From Streptococcus xiaochunlingii (lineage in GTDB: Bacteria; Bacillota; Bacilli; Lactobacillales; Streptococcaceae): a stretch of DNA of 64,000 nt. Both the position numbers and the translations under genes were made by a program. The stretch spans positions 124,001 through 188,000 of the forward strand of contig NZ_VFSG01000002.1 of assembly GCF_006385805.1 (NCBI RefSeq), read 5' to 3'. Shown one piece after another: positions 25,268 to 34,683 of the stretch (positions are counted from its first letter, which is position 1; each line of letters opens with the position of its first letter). The notes below the pieces were generated by a model. The model made no database searches. It was not told the origin of the DNA and saw only the letters and a program-made list of their open reading frames with translations.

Positions 25268-27250
25268 ATGAAAAAAGGGAAGCTACTCTTAGCCACCGGC
25301 GCTCTACTTTTGTCTGTAAGCGCACTGGTAGCCTGCTCACAAGGAGGGAAATCTTCAAGTTCGGGTGAAAAAGTTTTTAGCTATGTTTACACTACTGATC
25401 CAGATACATTAGATTATTCTCTGTCCAATAAGCAATCAACTTCAGAATTTACAGGAAATGCTGAAGATGGCTTATTAGAAGTGGATCAGTATGGGAACTT
25501 AATTTCATCTCTTGCTAAGGATTGGTCTGTCTCAAAGGATGGTTTGACATACACTTATAAGCTCCGTAAAGGGGTTAAATGGGTAACCGCTGAGGGGGAA
25601 GAATTCGGAGAAGTTAAGGCTCAAGACTTTGTGACGGGGCTTCAACATGCTGCGGATAAAAAGTCTCAAGCTCTTTACTTGGTCCAGAAGTCAGTGAAAG
25701 GATTGGATGATTATGTATCTGGAAAATCCAAAGATTTCTCTACTGTTGGAGTCAAGGCTATTGATGATTATACCGTTGAGTATACGTTGAATCAGCCTGA
25801 AAGTTTCTGGAATTCTAAAACCACCATGGGCATTTTGATGCCAGTCAATAAAGAATTCTTAGATTCTAAAGGGGATGACTACGGTCAAGGCACTAACCCT
25901 TCTAGTATTCTTTATTGTGGCCCATACTTGATTAAATCCATCACATCTAAATCTGTTGTGACCCTTGAAAAAAATCCCTCTTATTGGGATGCTGATAATG
26001 TAAAAATTTCTAAGGTCAAGCTAACCTATTATGATGGACAAGATTCAGAATCTTTGATTCGTGGCTTTGATAACGGAGACTTTACGGTTGCCCGTGTCTT
26101 TCCAAATGGTTCTAACTATAAGAGTGTTGAGAAGAAGCACAAAGACGATATTGTCTTTAGTGACCAAGGATCTTCTACTTATAACTTGTCCTTCAATATT
26201 GACCGTCAAGCTTATGAGATTACGACGAAGACGACAGACGCTCAAAAGAGCTCAACCAAGAAAGCGATTTTGAATAAGGACTTCCGTCAAGCAGTCTTGT
26301 TTGCATTTAATCGTCAGGCATATGTAGCTCAAGCTAATGGTGAGGCATCTGCCGATAAGGTTATTCGAAATACTTTTGTTCCACCTAGCTTTGTTCAAAT
26401 TGATGGAAAAGAATTTGGTAACTCGGTAGAAAAATATCTAGGAGAACATGGGGAAGAATGGCAAGGAGTATCTGTTACAGATGGAAAAGATACTCTTTAT
26501 AATCCAAATAAGGCAAAAGAAGAATTTGCTAAGGCTAAAACAGTACTTCAAAGTCAAGGAGTTGAATTCCCAATTCATTTGGATCTTCCAGTAGCATCAA
26601 CTTATACTGTAGGCGTTAAACAGGCCCAATCTTTTAAACAATCGATTGAATCAACCCTAGGGTCAGAAAATGTTGTTATCGACCTAAAAATGGTTTCTGA
26701 GGATGATCTTCAACGTGTGACCTACTTTGCTGAAAATGCTTCTCAACAAGACTGGGATTTGAACAATAACTTGGGTTGGGGACCAGACTATACCGATCCA
26801 TCTTCTTACCTAGATATCACAAACTCTAAGACGGGTGAAAATGCCAATGCCTACTTTGGATTTGATGCGGGTACCAATAATGCCGCAGCCAAAGAAGCTG
26901 GTTTTGATGAATATGATCAATTGATCGAAGATGCGCACAATGAAACCAAAGATGTCAATGCCCGCTATGAAAAATATGCTAAGGCTCAGGCTTGGTTGAC
27001 AGATAGTGCCCTCTTGATCCCGATTCATTCAGATGGTGCCTCTCCAGGTGTGCGTAAGACAGTTCCATACTCAGCTGCCTTTGCTTGGACAGGACACAAG
27101 GGTCAATCCTTCAACTACAAGTACTTGGAATTGCAAGACAAAGTCTTGACAGCCAAAGAGTACGATGAAGCGCGTGAACAATGGAAGAAAGAAAAAGAAG
27201 AATCCAATAAGAAAGCTCAAAAAGAACTAGAAAGTCACGTAGAAGACTAG
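25268..27250 (+). CDS. Oligopeptide-binding lipoprotein (AmiA/AliA/AliB family)
   Basis: A 660-aa extracellular solute-binding protein of family 5. The signal peptide has lipobox ALVAC followed by a Ser/Gly tether. The SBP_bac_5 fold spans most of the rest, with motifs DPDTLDYSL, LAKDWSVSKDGLTYTYKLRKG and NLGWGPDYTDPSSYLD. Streptococci use several such proteins with one shared AmiCDEF permease, which is not encoded here, so this is an orphan receptor. ATG 25268 is used; AGAGGTG lies upstream. It may serve nutrition, or sense peptides such as those encoded just upstream; the latter is conjecture. Confidence 0.93.
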   Translation: MKKGKLLLATGALLLSVSALVACSQGGKSSSSGEKVFSYVYTTDPDTLDYSLSNKQSTSEFTGNAEDGLLEVDQYGNLISSLAKDWSVSKDGLTYTYKLRKGVKWVTAEGEEFGEVKAQDFVTGLQHAADKKSQALYLVQKSVKGLDDYVSGKSKDFSTVGVKAIDDYTVEYTLNQPESFWNSKTTMGILMPVNKEFLDSKGDDYGQGTNPSSILYCGPYLIKSITSKSVVTLEKNPSYWDADNVKISKVKLTYYDGQDSESLIRGFDNGDFTVARVFPNGSNYKSVEKKHKDDIVFSDQGSSTYNLSFNIDRQAYEITTKTTDAQKSSTKKAILNKDFRQAVLFAFNRQAYVAQANGEASADKVIRNTFVPPSFVQIDGKEFGNSVEKYLGEHGEEWQGVSVTDGKDTLYNPNKAKEEFAKAKTVLQSQGVEFPIHLDLPVASTYTVGVKQAQSFKQSIESTLGSENVVIDLKMVSEDDLQRVTYFAENASQQDWDLNNNLGWGPDYTDPSSYLDITNSKTGENANAYFGFDAGTNNAAAKEAGFDEYDQLIEDAHNETKDVNARYEKYAKAQAWLTDSALLIPIHSDGASPGVRKTVPYSAAFAWTGHKGQSFNYKYLELQDKVLTAKEYDEAREQWKKEKEESNKKAQKELESHVED

Positions 27251-27289
27251 GAATTTAAGAGCAATTGTCTATTGAACAGGGAAGAGAAT

Positions 27290-27420
27290 GGGACAGAAAT
27301 CGGTAATTCGTTAGAATTCGATTTCGTCGTCCCACCTCCGCACAGTTGAGTAGGGCTGTAAAAGCTGATGAAATCAGCGTAGTAGAGCCCACTCAACCAC
27401 TGCGTCTTGTTCGATAATCC
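27290..27420 (+). repeat. 131-bp intergenic repeat, copy A
   Basis: This copy matches the reverse complement of 61747-61877 at 127 of 131 positions. Internal hairpins include GAAATCG/CGATTTC and GCTGAT/ATCAGC, and the arms CAGTTGAGTAGGGCT and AGCCCACTCAACCACTG are nearly complementary. It is non-coding. A terminator-like hairpin follows, as at copy B. The interval 27251-27533 holds nothing else apart from the leuS promoter. Confidence 0.9.
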
Positions 27421-27431
27421 AAAGACAATTG

Positions 27432-27466
27432 AGAGGCTAGGACTTTTGTCCCAGCCTCTTTTTGAT
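27432..27466 (+). terminator. Terminator after the lipoprotein gene
   Basis: The GAGGCTAGGAC/GTCCCAGCCTC stem has one mismatch and ends in a T5 tract. A counterpart in the opposite orientation accompanies repeat copy B. Confidence 0.8.
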
Positions 27467-27533
27467 GGATAGAACCTTTAAAAATCCCTTAAAAATGGTA
27501 TAATAGGAGCATCACGAAAATTGGAGAGACAGC

Positions 27534-30035
27534 ATGAGTTTTTACAATCATAAAGAAATCGAGCCTAAGTGGCAAAAATACTGGGCTGACCATCACACTT
27601 TTAAGACAGGAACAGATGCTTCAAAACCTAAGTTTTATGCATTGGACATGTTCCCTTACCCATCTGGAGCAGGTCTGCACGTAGGACACCCAGAAGGCTA
27701 CACAGCGACGGATATCCTCAGCCGTTTCAAACGTGCGCAAGGCTACAATGTCCTTCACCCAATGGGATGGGATGCCTTTGGTTTGCCTGCAGAGCAATAC
27801 GCTATGGATACAGGAAATGACCCAGCGGAATTCACAGCAGAAAACATTGCCAACTTCAAACGCCAAATCAATGCGCTTGGCTTCTCTTACGACTGGGACC
27901 GTGAAGTCAATACGACAGATCCAAACTACTACAAGTGGACGCAATGGATCTTCACTAAGCTTTATGAAAAAGGCTTGGCCTATGAAGCGGAAGTGCCTGT
28001 AAACTGGGTTGAGGAACTAGGAACAGCTATCGCCAACGAAGAAGTTCTTCCAGATGGAACCTCTGAGCGTGGTGGCTATCCAGTTGTCCGCAAACCAATG
28101 CGCCAATGGATGCTCAAGATCACTGCCTATGCGGAGCGCTTGCTGACTGACTTGGATGAGTTGGATTGGCCAGAATCTATCAAGGACATGCAACGCAACT
28201 GGATTGGGAAATCAACTGGTGCCAATGTCACCTTCAAAGTAAAAGGAACAGACAAGGAATTCACCGTCTTTACGACTCGTCCAGATACTCTTTTCGGTGC
28301 GACCTTCACTGTTTTGGCGCCTGAACATGAACTAGTAGATGCCATCACGACACCTGAACAAGCTGAGGCTGTAGCGGACTACAAGCATCAAGCAAGCCTC
28401 AAGTCAGACTTGGCTCGTACAGACCTTGCCAAGGAAAAAACAGGGGTTTGGACGGGGGCTTATGCTATCAACCCTGTTAATGGCAAAGAAATTCCAATCT
28501 GGATTGCCGACTACGTTCTGTCTAGCTATGGAACTGGTGCTGTTATGGCTGTACCTGCCCATGATGAGCGTGACTGGGAATTTGCAAAACACTTTGACCT
28601 TCCTATCGTAGAAGTGCTTGAAGGTGGAAACGTAGCAGAAGCTGCTTACACAGAAGATGGACTTCACGTCAACTCTGACTTCTTGAACGGTCTCAACAAA
28701 GAAGAAGCGATTGCTAAAATCGTGGCTTGGTTGGAAGAAAAAGGCTGCGGTCAAGAAAAGGTCACTTACCGTCTTCGTGACTGGCTCTTTAGCCGTCAAC
28801 GTTACTGGGGTGAACCAATCCCAATTATTCATTGGGAAGATGGAACTTCAACAGCTGTTCCAGAAAGTGAACTCCCACTTGTCTTGCCAGTAACCAAGGA
28901 CATCCGCCCTTCAGGTACTGGTGAAAGCCCATTGGCTAACTTGACAGACTGGCTTGAAGTGACTCGTGAGGATGGTATCAAAGGTCGTCGTGAGACGAAT
29001 ACGATGCCACAATGGGCAGGTTCAAGCTGGTACTACCTCCGCTATATCGATCCACACAACACTGAGAAATTGGCTGACGAGGATCTCCTCAAACAATGGT
29101 TGCCAGTCGATATCTACGTGGGTGGGGCAGAACACGCCGTGCTCCACTTGCTTTACGCTCGTTTCTGGCACAAATTCCTCTATGATATCGGTGTTGTTCC
29201 AACCAAAGAGCCATTCCAAAAACTCTTTAACCAAGGTATGATTTTGGGAACTAGCTACCGTGACCACCGTGGTGCACTTGTGGCGACTGACAAGGTTGAA
29301 AAACGTGACGGTTCCTTCTTCCATGTGGAAACAGGAGAAGAATTGGAGCAAGCACCAGCCAAGATGTCTAAATCCCTCAAGAACGTGGTTAACCCAGACG
29401 ATGTGGTGGAACAATACGGTGCTGATACCCTTCGTGTCTATGAAATGTTCATGGGACCACTTGATGCTTCTATCGCTTGGTCTGAAGAAGGTCTGGAAGG
29501 AAGCCGTAAATTCCTTGACCGTGTTTACCGTTTGATCACAAGTAAAGAAATCGTTGCGGAAAACAATGGCGCTCTAGACAAGGTTTACAACGAAACTGTT
29601 AAGTCTGTCACTGAGCAAATCGAGTCGATGAAATTCAACACTGCCATTGCTCAGCTCATGGTCTTTGTCAATGCAGCTAACAAGGAAGACAAACTTTATG
29701 TAGACTACGCCAAAGGCTTTATCCAATTGATCGCTCCATTTGCGCCTCACTTGGCAGAAGAACTCTGGCAAACAGTCGCAGCAACAGGTGAGTCTATCTC
29801 TTACGTGGCTTGGCCAACATGGGACGAAAGTAAATTGATTGAAGATGAAATTGAAATCGTCGTTCAAATCAAAGGAAAAGTCCGTGCTAAACTCATGGTT
29901 GCGAAGGACCTGTCACGCGAAGAATTGCAAGAAGTTGCTCTAGCTGATGAAAAAGTCAAAGCAGAGATTGATGGCAAAGAAATTGTGAAGGTGATTAGTG
30001 TCCCGAACAAACTTGTCAACATTGTTGTGAAATAA
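27534..30035 (+). CDS. leuS: Leucyl-tRNA synthetase
   Basis: It charges tRNA-Leu. It is 833 aa, normal for a bacterial LeuRS. The class I signature appears as [13 protein letters not shown] near residue 50 and the KMSKS loop as AKMSKSLKN. The CP1 editing domain includes [12 protein letters not shown] and [16 protein letters not shown] 27534 follows a GGAGAGA site, and a TATAAT -10 lies at 27499-27504. I looked for a T-box leader and see none. Codon usage looks strongly biased, as expected for a highly expressed gene. Confidence 0.97.
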   Translation: MSFYNHKEIEPKWQKYWADHHTFKTGTDASKPKFYALDMFPYPSGAGLHVGHPEGYTATDILSRFKRAQGYNVLHPMGWDAFGLPAEQYAMDTGNDPAEFTAENIANFKRQINALGFSYDWDREVNTTDPNYYKWTQWIFTKLYEKGLAYEAEVPVNWVEELGTAIANEEVLPDGTSERGGYPVVRKPMRQWMLKITAYAERLLTDLDELDWPESIKDMQRNWIGKSTGANVTFKVKGTDKEFTVFTTRPDTLFGATFTVLAPEHELVDAITTPEQAEAVADYKHQASLKSDLARTDLAKEKTGVWTGAYAINPVNGKEIPIWIADYVLSSYGTGAVMAVPAHDERDWEFAKHFDLPIVEVLEGGNVAEAAYTEDGLHVNSDFLNGLNKEEAIAKIVAWLEEKGCGQEKVTYRLRDWLFSRQRYWGEPIPIIHWEDGTSTAVPESELPLVLPVTKDIRPSGTGESPLANLTDWLEVTREDGIKGRRETNTMPQWAGSSWYYLRYIDPHNTEKLADEDLLKQWLPVDIYVGGAEHAVLHLLYARFWHKFLYDIGVVPTKEPFQKLFNQGMILGTSYRDHRGALVATDKVEKRDGSFFHVETGEELEQAPAKMSKSLKNVVNPDDVVEQYGADTLRVYEMFMGPLDASIAWSEEGLEGSRKFLDRVYRLITSKEIVAENNGALDKVYNETVKSVTEQIESMKFNTAIAQLMVFVNAANKEDKLYVDYAKGFIQLIAPFAPHLAEELWQTVAATGESISYVAWPTWDESKLIEDEIEIVVQIKGKVRAKLMVAKDLSREELQEVALADEKVKAEIDGKEIVKVISVPNKLVNIVVK

Positions 30036-30040
30036 AAATG

Positions 30041-30072
30041 AATCCTTCGGAGCTAGGCTCTGGAGGATTTTT
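30041..30072 (+). terminator. Terminator after leuS
   Basis: The AATCCT/AGGATT outer stem with a GC-rich interior is followed by T5. Confidence 0.75.
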
Positions 30073-30201
30073 GTAAAAAAGAAAGATAAATTCTAGAAAA
30101 CTTCTCCTTATTTGAAAAAACATGAAAAAAGTTGAAAGTCACCTTTGGAGTATGGTAAAATAAGGAATTATACTAGTTATGAAGAGATTGGAGAATGAGC
30201 G

Positions 30202-30894
30202 ATGAAGAAACCAGTGATTGGGATAACGGGCAACCAACGCCCTTTCCGTGAAGAGGAAGGAATGTACCTCAGTTACACACCGACAGGCTTTGTCCAGGGG
30301 GTTCAAGAAGCGGGGGGCATCCCCCTCATCCTTCCGATTGGAGACCCAGCAACGGCTGAGCACTATATTTCCTTGATTGACAAGCTGATCATCACAGGTG
30401 GTCAGCATGTTTCTCCTCAGTTTTATGGAGCAGAAAAGGAAATTGTCAGTGACGATTACTTGCTTGAGCGTGACCTTTTTGAATTGGCCTTGATCAAGGA
30501 AGCAGTAGCTGCTAAGAAGCCTATCTTTACAGTTTGCCGAGGCATGCAGCTCTATAATGTAGCTATGGGCGGGACGCTTTACCAAGATATCGATCATCAC
30601 TGGCAGGAAAATCCTGCCAGCGAAGCTAGTCATTCAATCGAAACCGTCGAGGGGACCGTTTTGCGAGACTTGTTCGGGGAAGTTGGTCAGATCAATTCCT
30701 ACCACCATCAAGCAATCAAGGAACTAGCCCCTCATCTAGAAGTGATTGCTGTTAGCTCTGAAGATCAGATCATCGAAGCGGTGCAATCATTCCACGGGAC
30801 AGCCTTTCTAGGGGTACAGTGGCATCCAGAACTGCGTTATCAGATAAGCGAGGGAGACAAGGCTCTCTTTGATTATGTCGTTAATCAACTATAA
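30202..30894 (+). CDS. Gamma-glutamyl-GABA hydrolase-like class I glutamine amidotransferase
   Basis: A 230-aa cytoplasmic hydrolase of the PuuD / peptidase C26 family. The nucleophile cysteine is in FTVCRGMQLYN, and the His-Glu of the triad is in GVQWHPELR. Family members remove gamma-glutamyl groups (for example from gamma-glutamyl-GABA). The true substrate in streptococci is not known to me. ATG 30202 has GGAGAATGAG upstream. A promoter TTGAAA-18-TAAAAT (30132-30161) suggests it is transcribed alone. Confidence 0.88.
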   Translation: MKKPVIGITGNQRPFREEEGMYLSYTPTGFVQGVQEAGGIPLILPIGDPATAEHYISLIDKLIITGGQHVSPQFYGAEKEIVSDDYLLERDLFELALIKEAVAAKKPIFTVCRGMQLYNVAMGGTLYQDIDHHWQENPASEASHSIETVEGTVLRDLFGEVGQINSYHHQAIKELAPHLEVIAVSSEDQIIEAVQSFHGTAFLGVQWHPELRYQISEGDKALFDYVVNQL

Positions 30895-30901
30895 TGGAAA
30901 C

Positions 30902-30946
30902 AAAACACGTTAGAAATCGGGTCTTCTGATAGCTAGCGTGTTTTTT
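30902..30946 (+). terminator. Terminator after the amidotransferase gene
   Basis: A 12-bp stem (30902-30913 with 30933-30944, one G-T pair) runs into T6. Confidence 0.85.
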
Positions 30947-31040
30947 CTATAATCTGCGTAAAAATGACTGAAAATAGTCTCTAGGAAGAGAGCTGAAAGG
31001 GAGTATAATAGAGAGGAAGACAATGAGAGAGGATAAACAC

Positions 31041-32426
31041 ATGATCAACTTTCCACAAGATTTTTTATGGGGGACTTCGACATCTGGTCCTCAGACAGAA
31101 GGGCGCTTTGCCGGAGATGGTAAGGGGGACAACCTCTGGGACTACTGGTATCAGGTAGAGCCTCATCGCTTTCGTTTCCAAGAAGGACCCGGCTTAACTT
31201 CGACCTTTTATGAAAATTGGGAAGAAGACATTGAGCTTCTAGTCGAGACCGGGCATACTGCCTTTCGGACTTCTATCCAATGGTCTCGGATTTTCCCTAA
31301 AGGACGTGGAGAAGTCAATCCAGTAGGAGTGGCTTTTTACCGCCAAGTATTTGAACGCATTAAGGAAAAAGGCATTCATTTGATGGTCAATCTTTATCAC
31401 TTTGACCTTCCTTTTGCCTTGCAAGAACAAGGAGATGGCTGGGAAAATAAGGAGACGGTCTACGCCTATCGCGACTATGCTCGTTTCTGCTTTGAAACCT
31501 ATGGAGACTTGGTCGATCAGTGGATCACCTTTAATGAACCCATTGTTCCTGTAGAGTTTGGCTACTTTTATGATGCACATTACCCACATAAGGTGGATGC
31601 CGCTGCAGCAGTTAAAGTTGCCTACCATACCCAGTTGGCAAGTAGCCTTGCTGTTCAGGCCTGTCATGAGGTGGATCCAAACTATCGAATTGGAGTGGTC
31701 TTAAACTTGACGCCAGCCTATCCGCGGAGTCAGCATCCAGCAGATGTCAAGGCGGCACGAATCGCTGAGCTCTTCCAAGCTAAATCCTTCCTCGATCCGT
31801 CTGTTCTTGGGACTTACCCACCAGAGTTGGTAGAGATTTTGCGGGAGCGTGCTCTCTTGCCAGAGGTGGATCCAAATGACTTAGAGCTGATCAAAGAACA
31901 TACAGTCGACTTCTTAGGGGTCAACTATTACCAGCCAATGCGGGTCTCTGCGCCCCGTTATGCGCCAAACCCAGAGTCTCCTATGTTGGTCGAGCAGTTC
32001 TACGAACCCTATGTCATGCCAGGAAGAAAGATCAACCCACATAGAGGCTGGGAGATCTATGAGCAAGGCTTGTACGATATTGCCCAAAATATCAAAGAAA
32101 ATTACAACAACATCGAGTGGCTCCTAACAGAGAATGGAATGGGAGTTGAAGGGGAAGAAAAATTCCGTCAAAACGGGGAAATTCAAGATGACTACCGGAT
32201 TGACTTCGTCAAAGACCACCTGCGTGAATTGCACCGAGCTATCCAAGATGGGGCCAACTGTAAGGGCTACCTTATGTGGACCTTTATCGACTGCTGGTCT
32301 TGGCTCAATGGCTATAAAAACCGCTACGGCCTTGTCGAATTAGACCTAGCCACTCAAGAAAGACGCCTGAAAAAATCCGGTCATTGGTTCCGTGAATTGA
32401 GCCAGCAGAATGGATTTGAAGAGTAA
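31041..32426 (+). CDS. Glycoside hydrolase family 1 (beta-glucosidase / 6-phospho-beta-glucosidase)
   Basis: A 461-aa GH1 enzyme without signal peptide. The acid/base glutamate is in ITFNEPIVP and the nucleophile in LLTENGMG. The N-terminal FPQDFLWGTSTSGPQTEG is typical. I choose ATG 31041, with AGAGAGGA eight bases upstream, because it gives the family N-terminus; ATG 31023 would add six residues. Whether it acts on phosphorylated or free beta-glucosides cannot be decided here. In pneumococcus, as I recall, the homologue lies directly beside glmS, whereas here a 3-kb regulator/ABC block separates them. Confidence 0.9.
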   Translation: MINFPQDFLWGTSTSGPQTEGRFAGDGKGDNLWDYWYQVEPHRFRFQEGPGLTSTFYENWEEDIELLVETGHTAFRTSIQWSRIFPKGRGEVNPVGVAFYRQVFERIKEKGIHLMVNLYHFDLPFALQEQGDGWENKETVYAYRDYARFCFETYGDLVDQWITFNEPIVPVEFGYFYDAHYPHKVDAAAAVKVAYHTQLASSLAVQACHEVDPNYRIGVVLNLTPAYPRSQHPADVKAARIAELFQAKSFLDPSVLGTYPPELVEILRERALLPEVDPNDLELIKEHTVDFLGVNYYQPMRVSAPRYAPNPESPMLVEQFYEPYVMPGRKINPHRGWEIYEQGLYDIAQNIKENYNNIEWLLTENGMGVEGEEKFRQNGEIQDDYRIDFVKDHLRELHRAIQDGANCKGYLMWTFIDCWSWLNGYKNRYGLVELDLATQERRLKKSGHWFRELSQQNGFEE

Positions 32427-32637
32427 GTTTTTGAGGATTCTGTTATCTAAGTACGATAGGCCCGTTCATTTCAGTAAATGACTGACTAGTTTTATTTTCG
32501 GAAGTGTGGAACTCCATCAGATGCATATGTTTCTGACGGCATTCTTCATTTCCGATTTTTCATTTAGTGCTGGAAAAGGTTAAAAACCCTTCAACTTTAA
32601 TATGTGCTATAATAAAACCAGAAGAAAAGGAGCTTGT

Positions 32638-33564
32638 ATGATGGATTTTAAAACAGAATTAGGAAAAAAAGTACAAACTCTACGTGAAAGTAAGGGATTA
32701 AGTAGACAAGCAATCTGTGGTATTGAGGACCTATTAACGACGCGCCAACTCCAGCGAATCGAAAAGGGTCAGTCTTTACCAACGATAGCAACAGCGAAGT
32801 ATATTGCTGAGCAACTAGGTGTCTCCCTAGATACGCTAACGAATCAAACTAGTTTGGAATTGCCTGCAGAATATATGGACCTGAAATATCAACTACGGAC
32901 GTTATACCATTATGGAGATCAAGATCGTCTTCATCGGCATGAAGAAATTATTGAGGATATTTACGAAAACTATTTTGATAACCTGCCAGAGGAAGAAAAA
33001 CTGTCTGTCCAGGTCGCCCAAGCCACGGTTGATATGATTGGATCCAAAAATCCTTCTTTTGATCAAGGTTTATTAGATGAGTATCTAGAGCAAGCCATGA
33101 AGAAAAAAGAGTTAAGTCTCAACGATGTGGAGATTATCAAATTGCGCTTGCTTTCTTTGGCTTTGGGAGCCTTTGATCAAGATGAATTTATACACTTAGT
33201 AGAAAAAATCCTACTTGCGATAGATTATTTCCCCTTATCAGAGTTGGAAATACTACAAAACACTCTTATCTCAGCTGCAGGTGTGTTAGCCCATTATGGG
33301 ATATACGACAGATTGCCAGACATTGTTAAAGCTTTAAATGATATTATGACAAAGAGACATGATTTTCAGGATAATATTTTTGTTTATGCTTTAAATTGGA
33401 AAGTTGCTTTATTTATAGAAGATGACTTAGAAAAAGCAAAAAATGATTATCAAAAAGTATGCTTGATGGCTGATTTATTATCTGAGGATCTGGTGAAGAG
33501 AAACATGCAAGAAGAATGGAAAGAGGACCTTGCAAAAAAAGGTCTAAACTACACTGAGGTATAG
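32638..33564 (+). CDS. Rgg/PlcR-like HTH regulator with helical repeat domain
   Basis: A 308-aa protein. The N-terminal XRE-type HTH (LGKKVQTLRESKGLSRQAICG, then TTRQLQRIEKG) is followed by an all-helical C-terminal region of about 230 residues resembling the TPR-like peptide-sensing domain of Rgg/RRNPP regulators. Start 32638 or 32641: AAAAGGAG precedes both at 5 and 8 bp. An extended -10 (TGCTATAAT, 32605-32613) is the promoter. No short hydrophobic peptide gene is convincing nearby. The adjacent ABC genes and the palindrome at 33670-33683 suggest it controls them. Confidence 0.8.
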   Translation: MMDFKTELGKKVQTLRESKGLSRQAICGIEDLLTTRQLQRIEKGQSLPTIATAKYIAEQLGVSLDTLTNQTSLELPAEYMDLKYQLRTLYHYGDQDRLHRHEEIIEDIYENYFDNLPEEEKLSVQVAQATVDMIGSKNPSFDQGLLDEYLEQAMKKKELSLNDVEIIKLRLLSLALGAFDQDEFIHLVEKILLAIDYFPLSELEILQNTLISAAGVLAHYGIYDRLPDIVKALNDIMTKRHDFQDNIFVYALNWKVALFIEDDLEKAKNDYQKVCLMADLLSEDLVKRNMQEEWKEDLAKKGLNYTEV

Positions 33565-33618
33565 AGGAGCATTTTTCCTTTCGTCTGTTGTTCTCAAAAA
33601 AATATAAAATGAACATTG

Positions 33619-33648
33619 AACACCTGTGAAGATTCACAGGTGTTTTTT
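33619..33648 (+). terminator. Terminator of the regulator gene
   Basis: A 12-bp stem (33619-33630 with 33633-33644) followed by a T-run. Confidence 0.9.
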
Positions 33649-33669
33649 GGTGAAAAAGATGCTTAGACT

Positions 33670-33713
33670 GGACATGAATGTCCTCACGTTAGAGGATAGA
33701 AATTGGATATACT
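33670..33713 (+). promoter_or_regulatory. Palindrome and -10 upstream of the ABC genes
   Basis: The perfect palindrome GGACATGAATGTCC (33670-33683) lies 24 bp before TATACT (33708-33713), which has no recognisable -35. The arrangement suits activation by a dimeric regulator, presumably the adjacent one. Confidence 0.45.
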
Positions 33714-33753
33714 GACAGTACAAGGAAAGAAGAAAGGATCTTGGTGTCAGAAA

Positions 33754-34683
33754 ATGGAAATTAGATTACACAATGTAAAGAAAAGCTATGGTTCCTTTGA
33801 GGCTTTGAAAGGAATTGATTTAGTTCTTGAGGAAGGTAAATTTTATGGACTTCTTGGACCAAATGGAGCTGGAAAAACAACGCTTTTTAATTTGTTGATT
33901 CAGAATTTCAAGCCAAGTTCAGGAGAAATTTTTTGGGAAGTGGATGGGAAGTCCTTACCAACGAAAGATTTTTATCGACATATCGGTATTGTATTTCAAA
34001 GCAATCGTTTAGATGACAACTTAACGGTAGAGGAAAACTTGATTTCTCGGGGGGCCTTGTACGGCTTATCAAAATCACAGGTACATACGCGTATAAGAGG
34101 TCTGCAATCCTATTTGGACGTAGCCACTCTTAGAAAGAAAAACTATGGCAGTTTATCAGGAGGACAAAAACGAAAAGTAGATATTGCCCGAGCGTTATTG
34201 CCACAACCGTCTTTGCTCTTGTTAGATGAGCCAACAACTGGTTTAGATCCACAATCTCGTCATGATTTATGGGAAGCGATTAATCATCTGAACAAAAAAG
34301 ATAATATGACAGTCGTTCTAATTACACACTATTTAGAAGAGATGGCTGCTTGTGATGTTTTAAATGTCTTAATTGAAGGGAACCTATATTATTCAGGAGA
34401 TATTGCCAATTTTATTAAACAGCATTCAACCACTAACCTGAATCTTACGTTAAAACCTGGTAAACCAGTCAATTCGTTATCTGTCTCTAAGTTTGCTAAT
34501 AAGTGTCAGATCCTTTCGGAGGCAGAAGTCGTATGTAAGGATGTTTCCGTTGAAGAGATGATGGAAATTATTGCAGAAAATCAAGGAAAATCAATTATTG
34601 AAACATTTAATGTAGAATATTCAAATTTAGAAGCAGCTTATTTGAACTTACTAAGATCTAAAGGAGGAGAAGGGAATGCTTGA
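33754..34683 (+). CDS. ABC transporter ATP-binding protein (drug/peptide exporter type)
   Basis: A 309-aa ATPase. Walker A is GPNGAGKTTL, the Q-loop is in IVFQSNRLDD, the signature is LSGGQKRK, Walker B is LLLLDEPTTGLDPQ, and the H-loop is in ITHYLEE. A C-terminal extension of about 80 residues follows, as in CcmA/drug-export ATPases. ATG 33754 gives the family N-terminus but has only a distant AGG. A TTG at 33703 with AGAGGA upstream is possible, though it would lie inside the apparent promoter. It overlaps the permease gene by 8 bp. Confidence 0.85.
   Translation: MEIRLHNVKKSYGSFEALKGIDLVLEEGKFYGLLGPNGAGKTTLFNLLIQNFKPSSGEIFWEVDGKSLPTKDFYRHIGIVFQSNRLDDNLTVEENLISRGALYGLSKSQVHTRIRGLQSYLDVATLRKKNYGSLSGGQKRKVDIARALLPQPSLLLLDEPTTGLDPQSRHDLWEAINHLNKKDNMTVVLITHYLEEMAACDVLNVLIEGNLYYSGDIANFIKQHSTTNLNLTLKPGKPVNSLSVSKFANKCQILSEAEVVCKDVSVEEMMEIIAENQGKSIIETFNVEYSNLEAAYLNLLRSKGGEGNA

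Noticed and set aside
27251..27533. Possible T-box leader for leuS
   Set aside because: No T-box sequence or specifier-loop layout could be seen; the interval is filled by the 131-bp repeat and a terminator of the upstream gene.
32427..32637. Short hydrophobic pheromone (SHP) gene beside the Rgg-like regulator
   Set aside because: The short frames on both strands (10-27 codons) are polar and lack ribosome sites; an 18-codon frame at 33659 downstream is also unconvincing.
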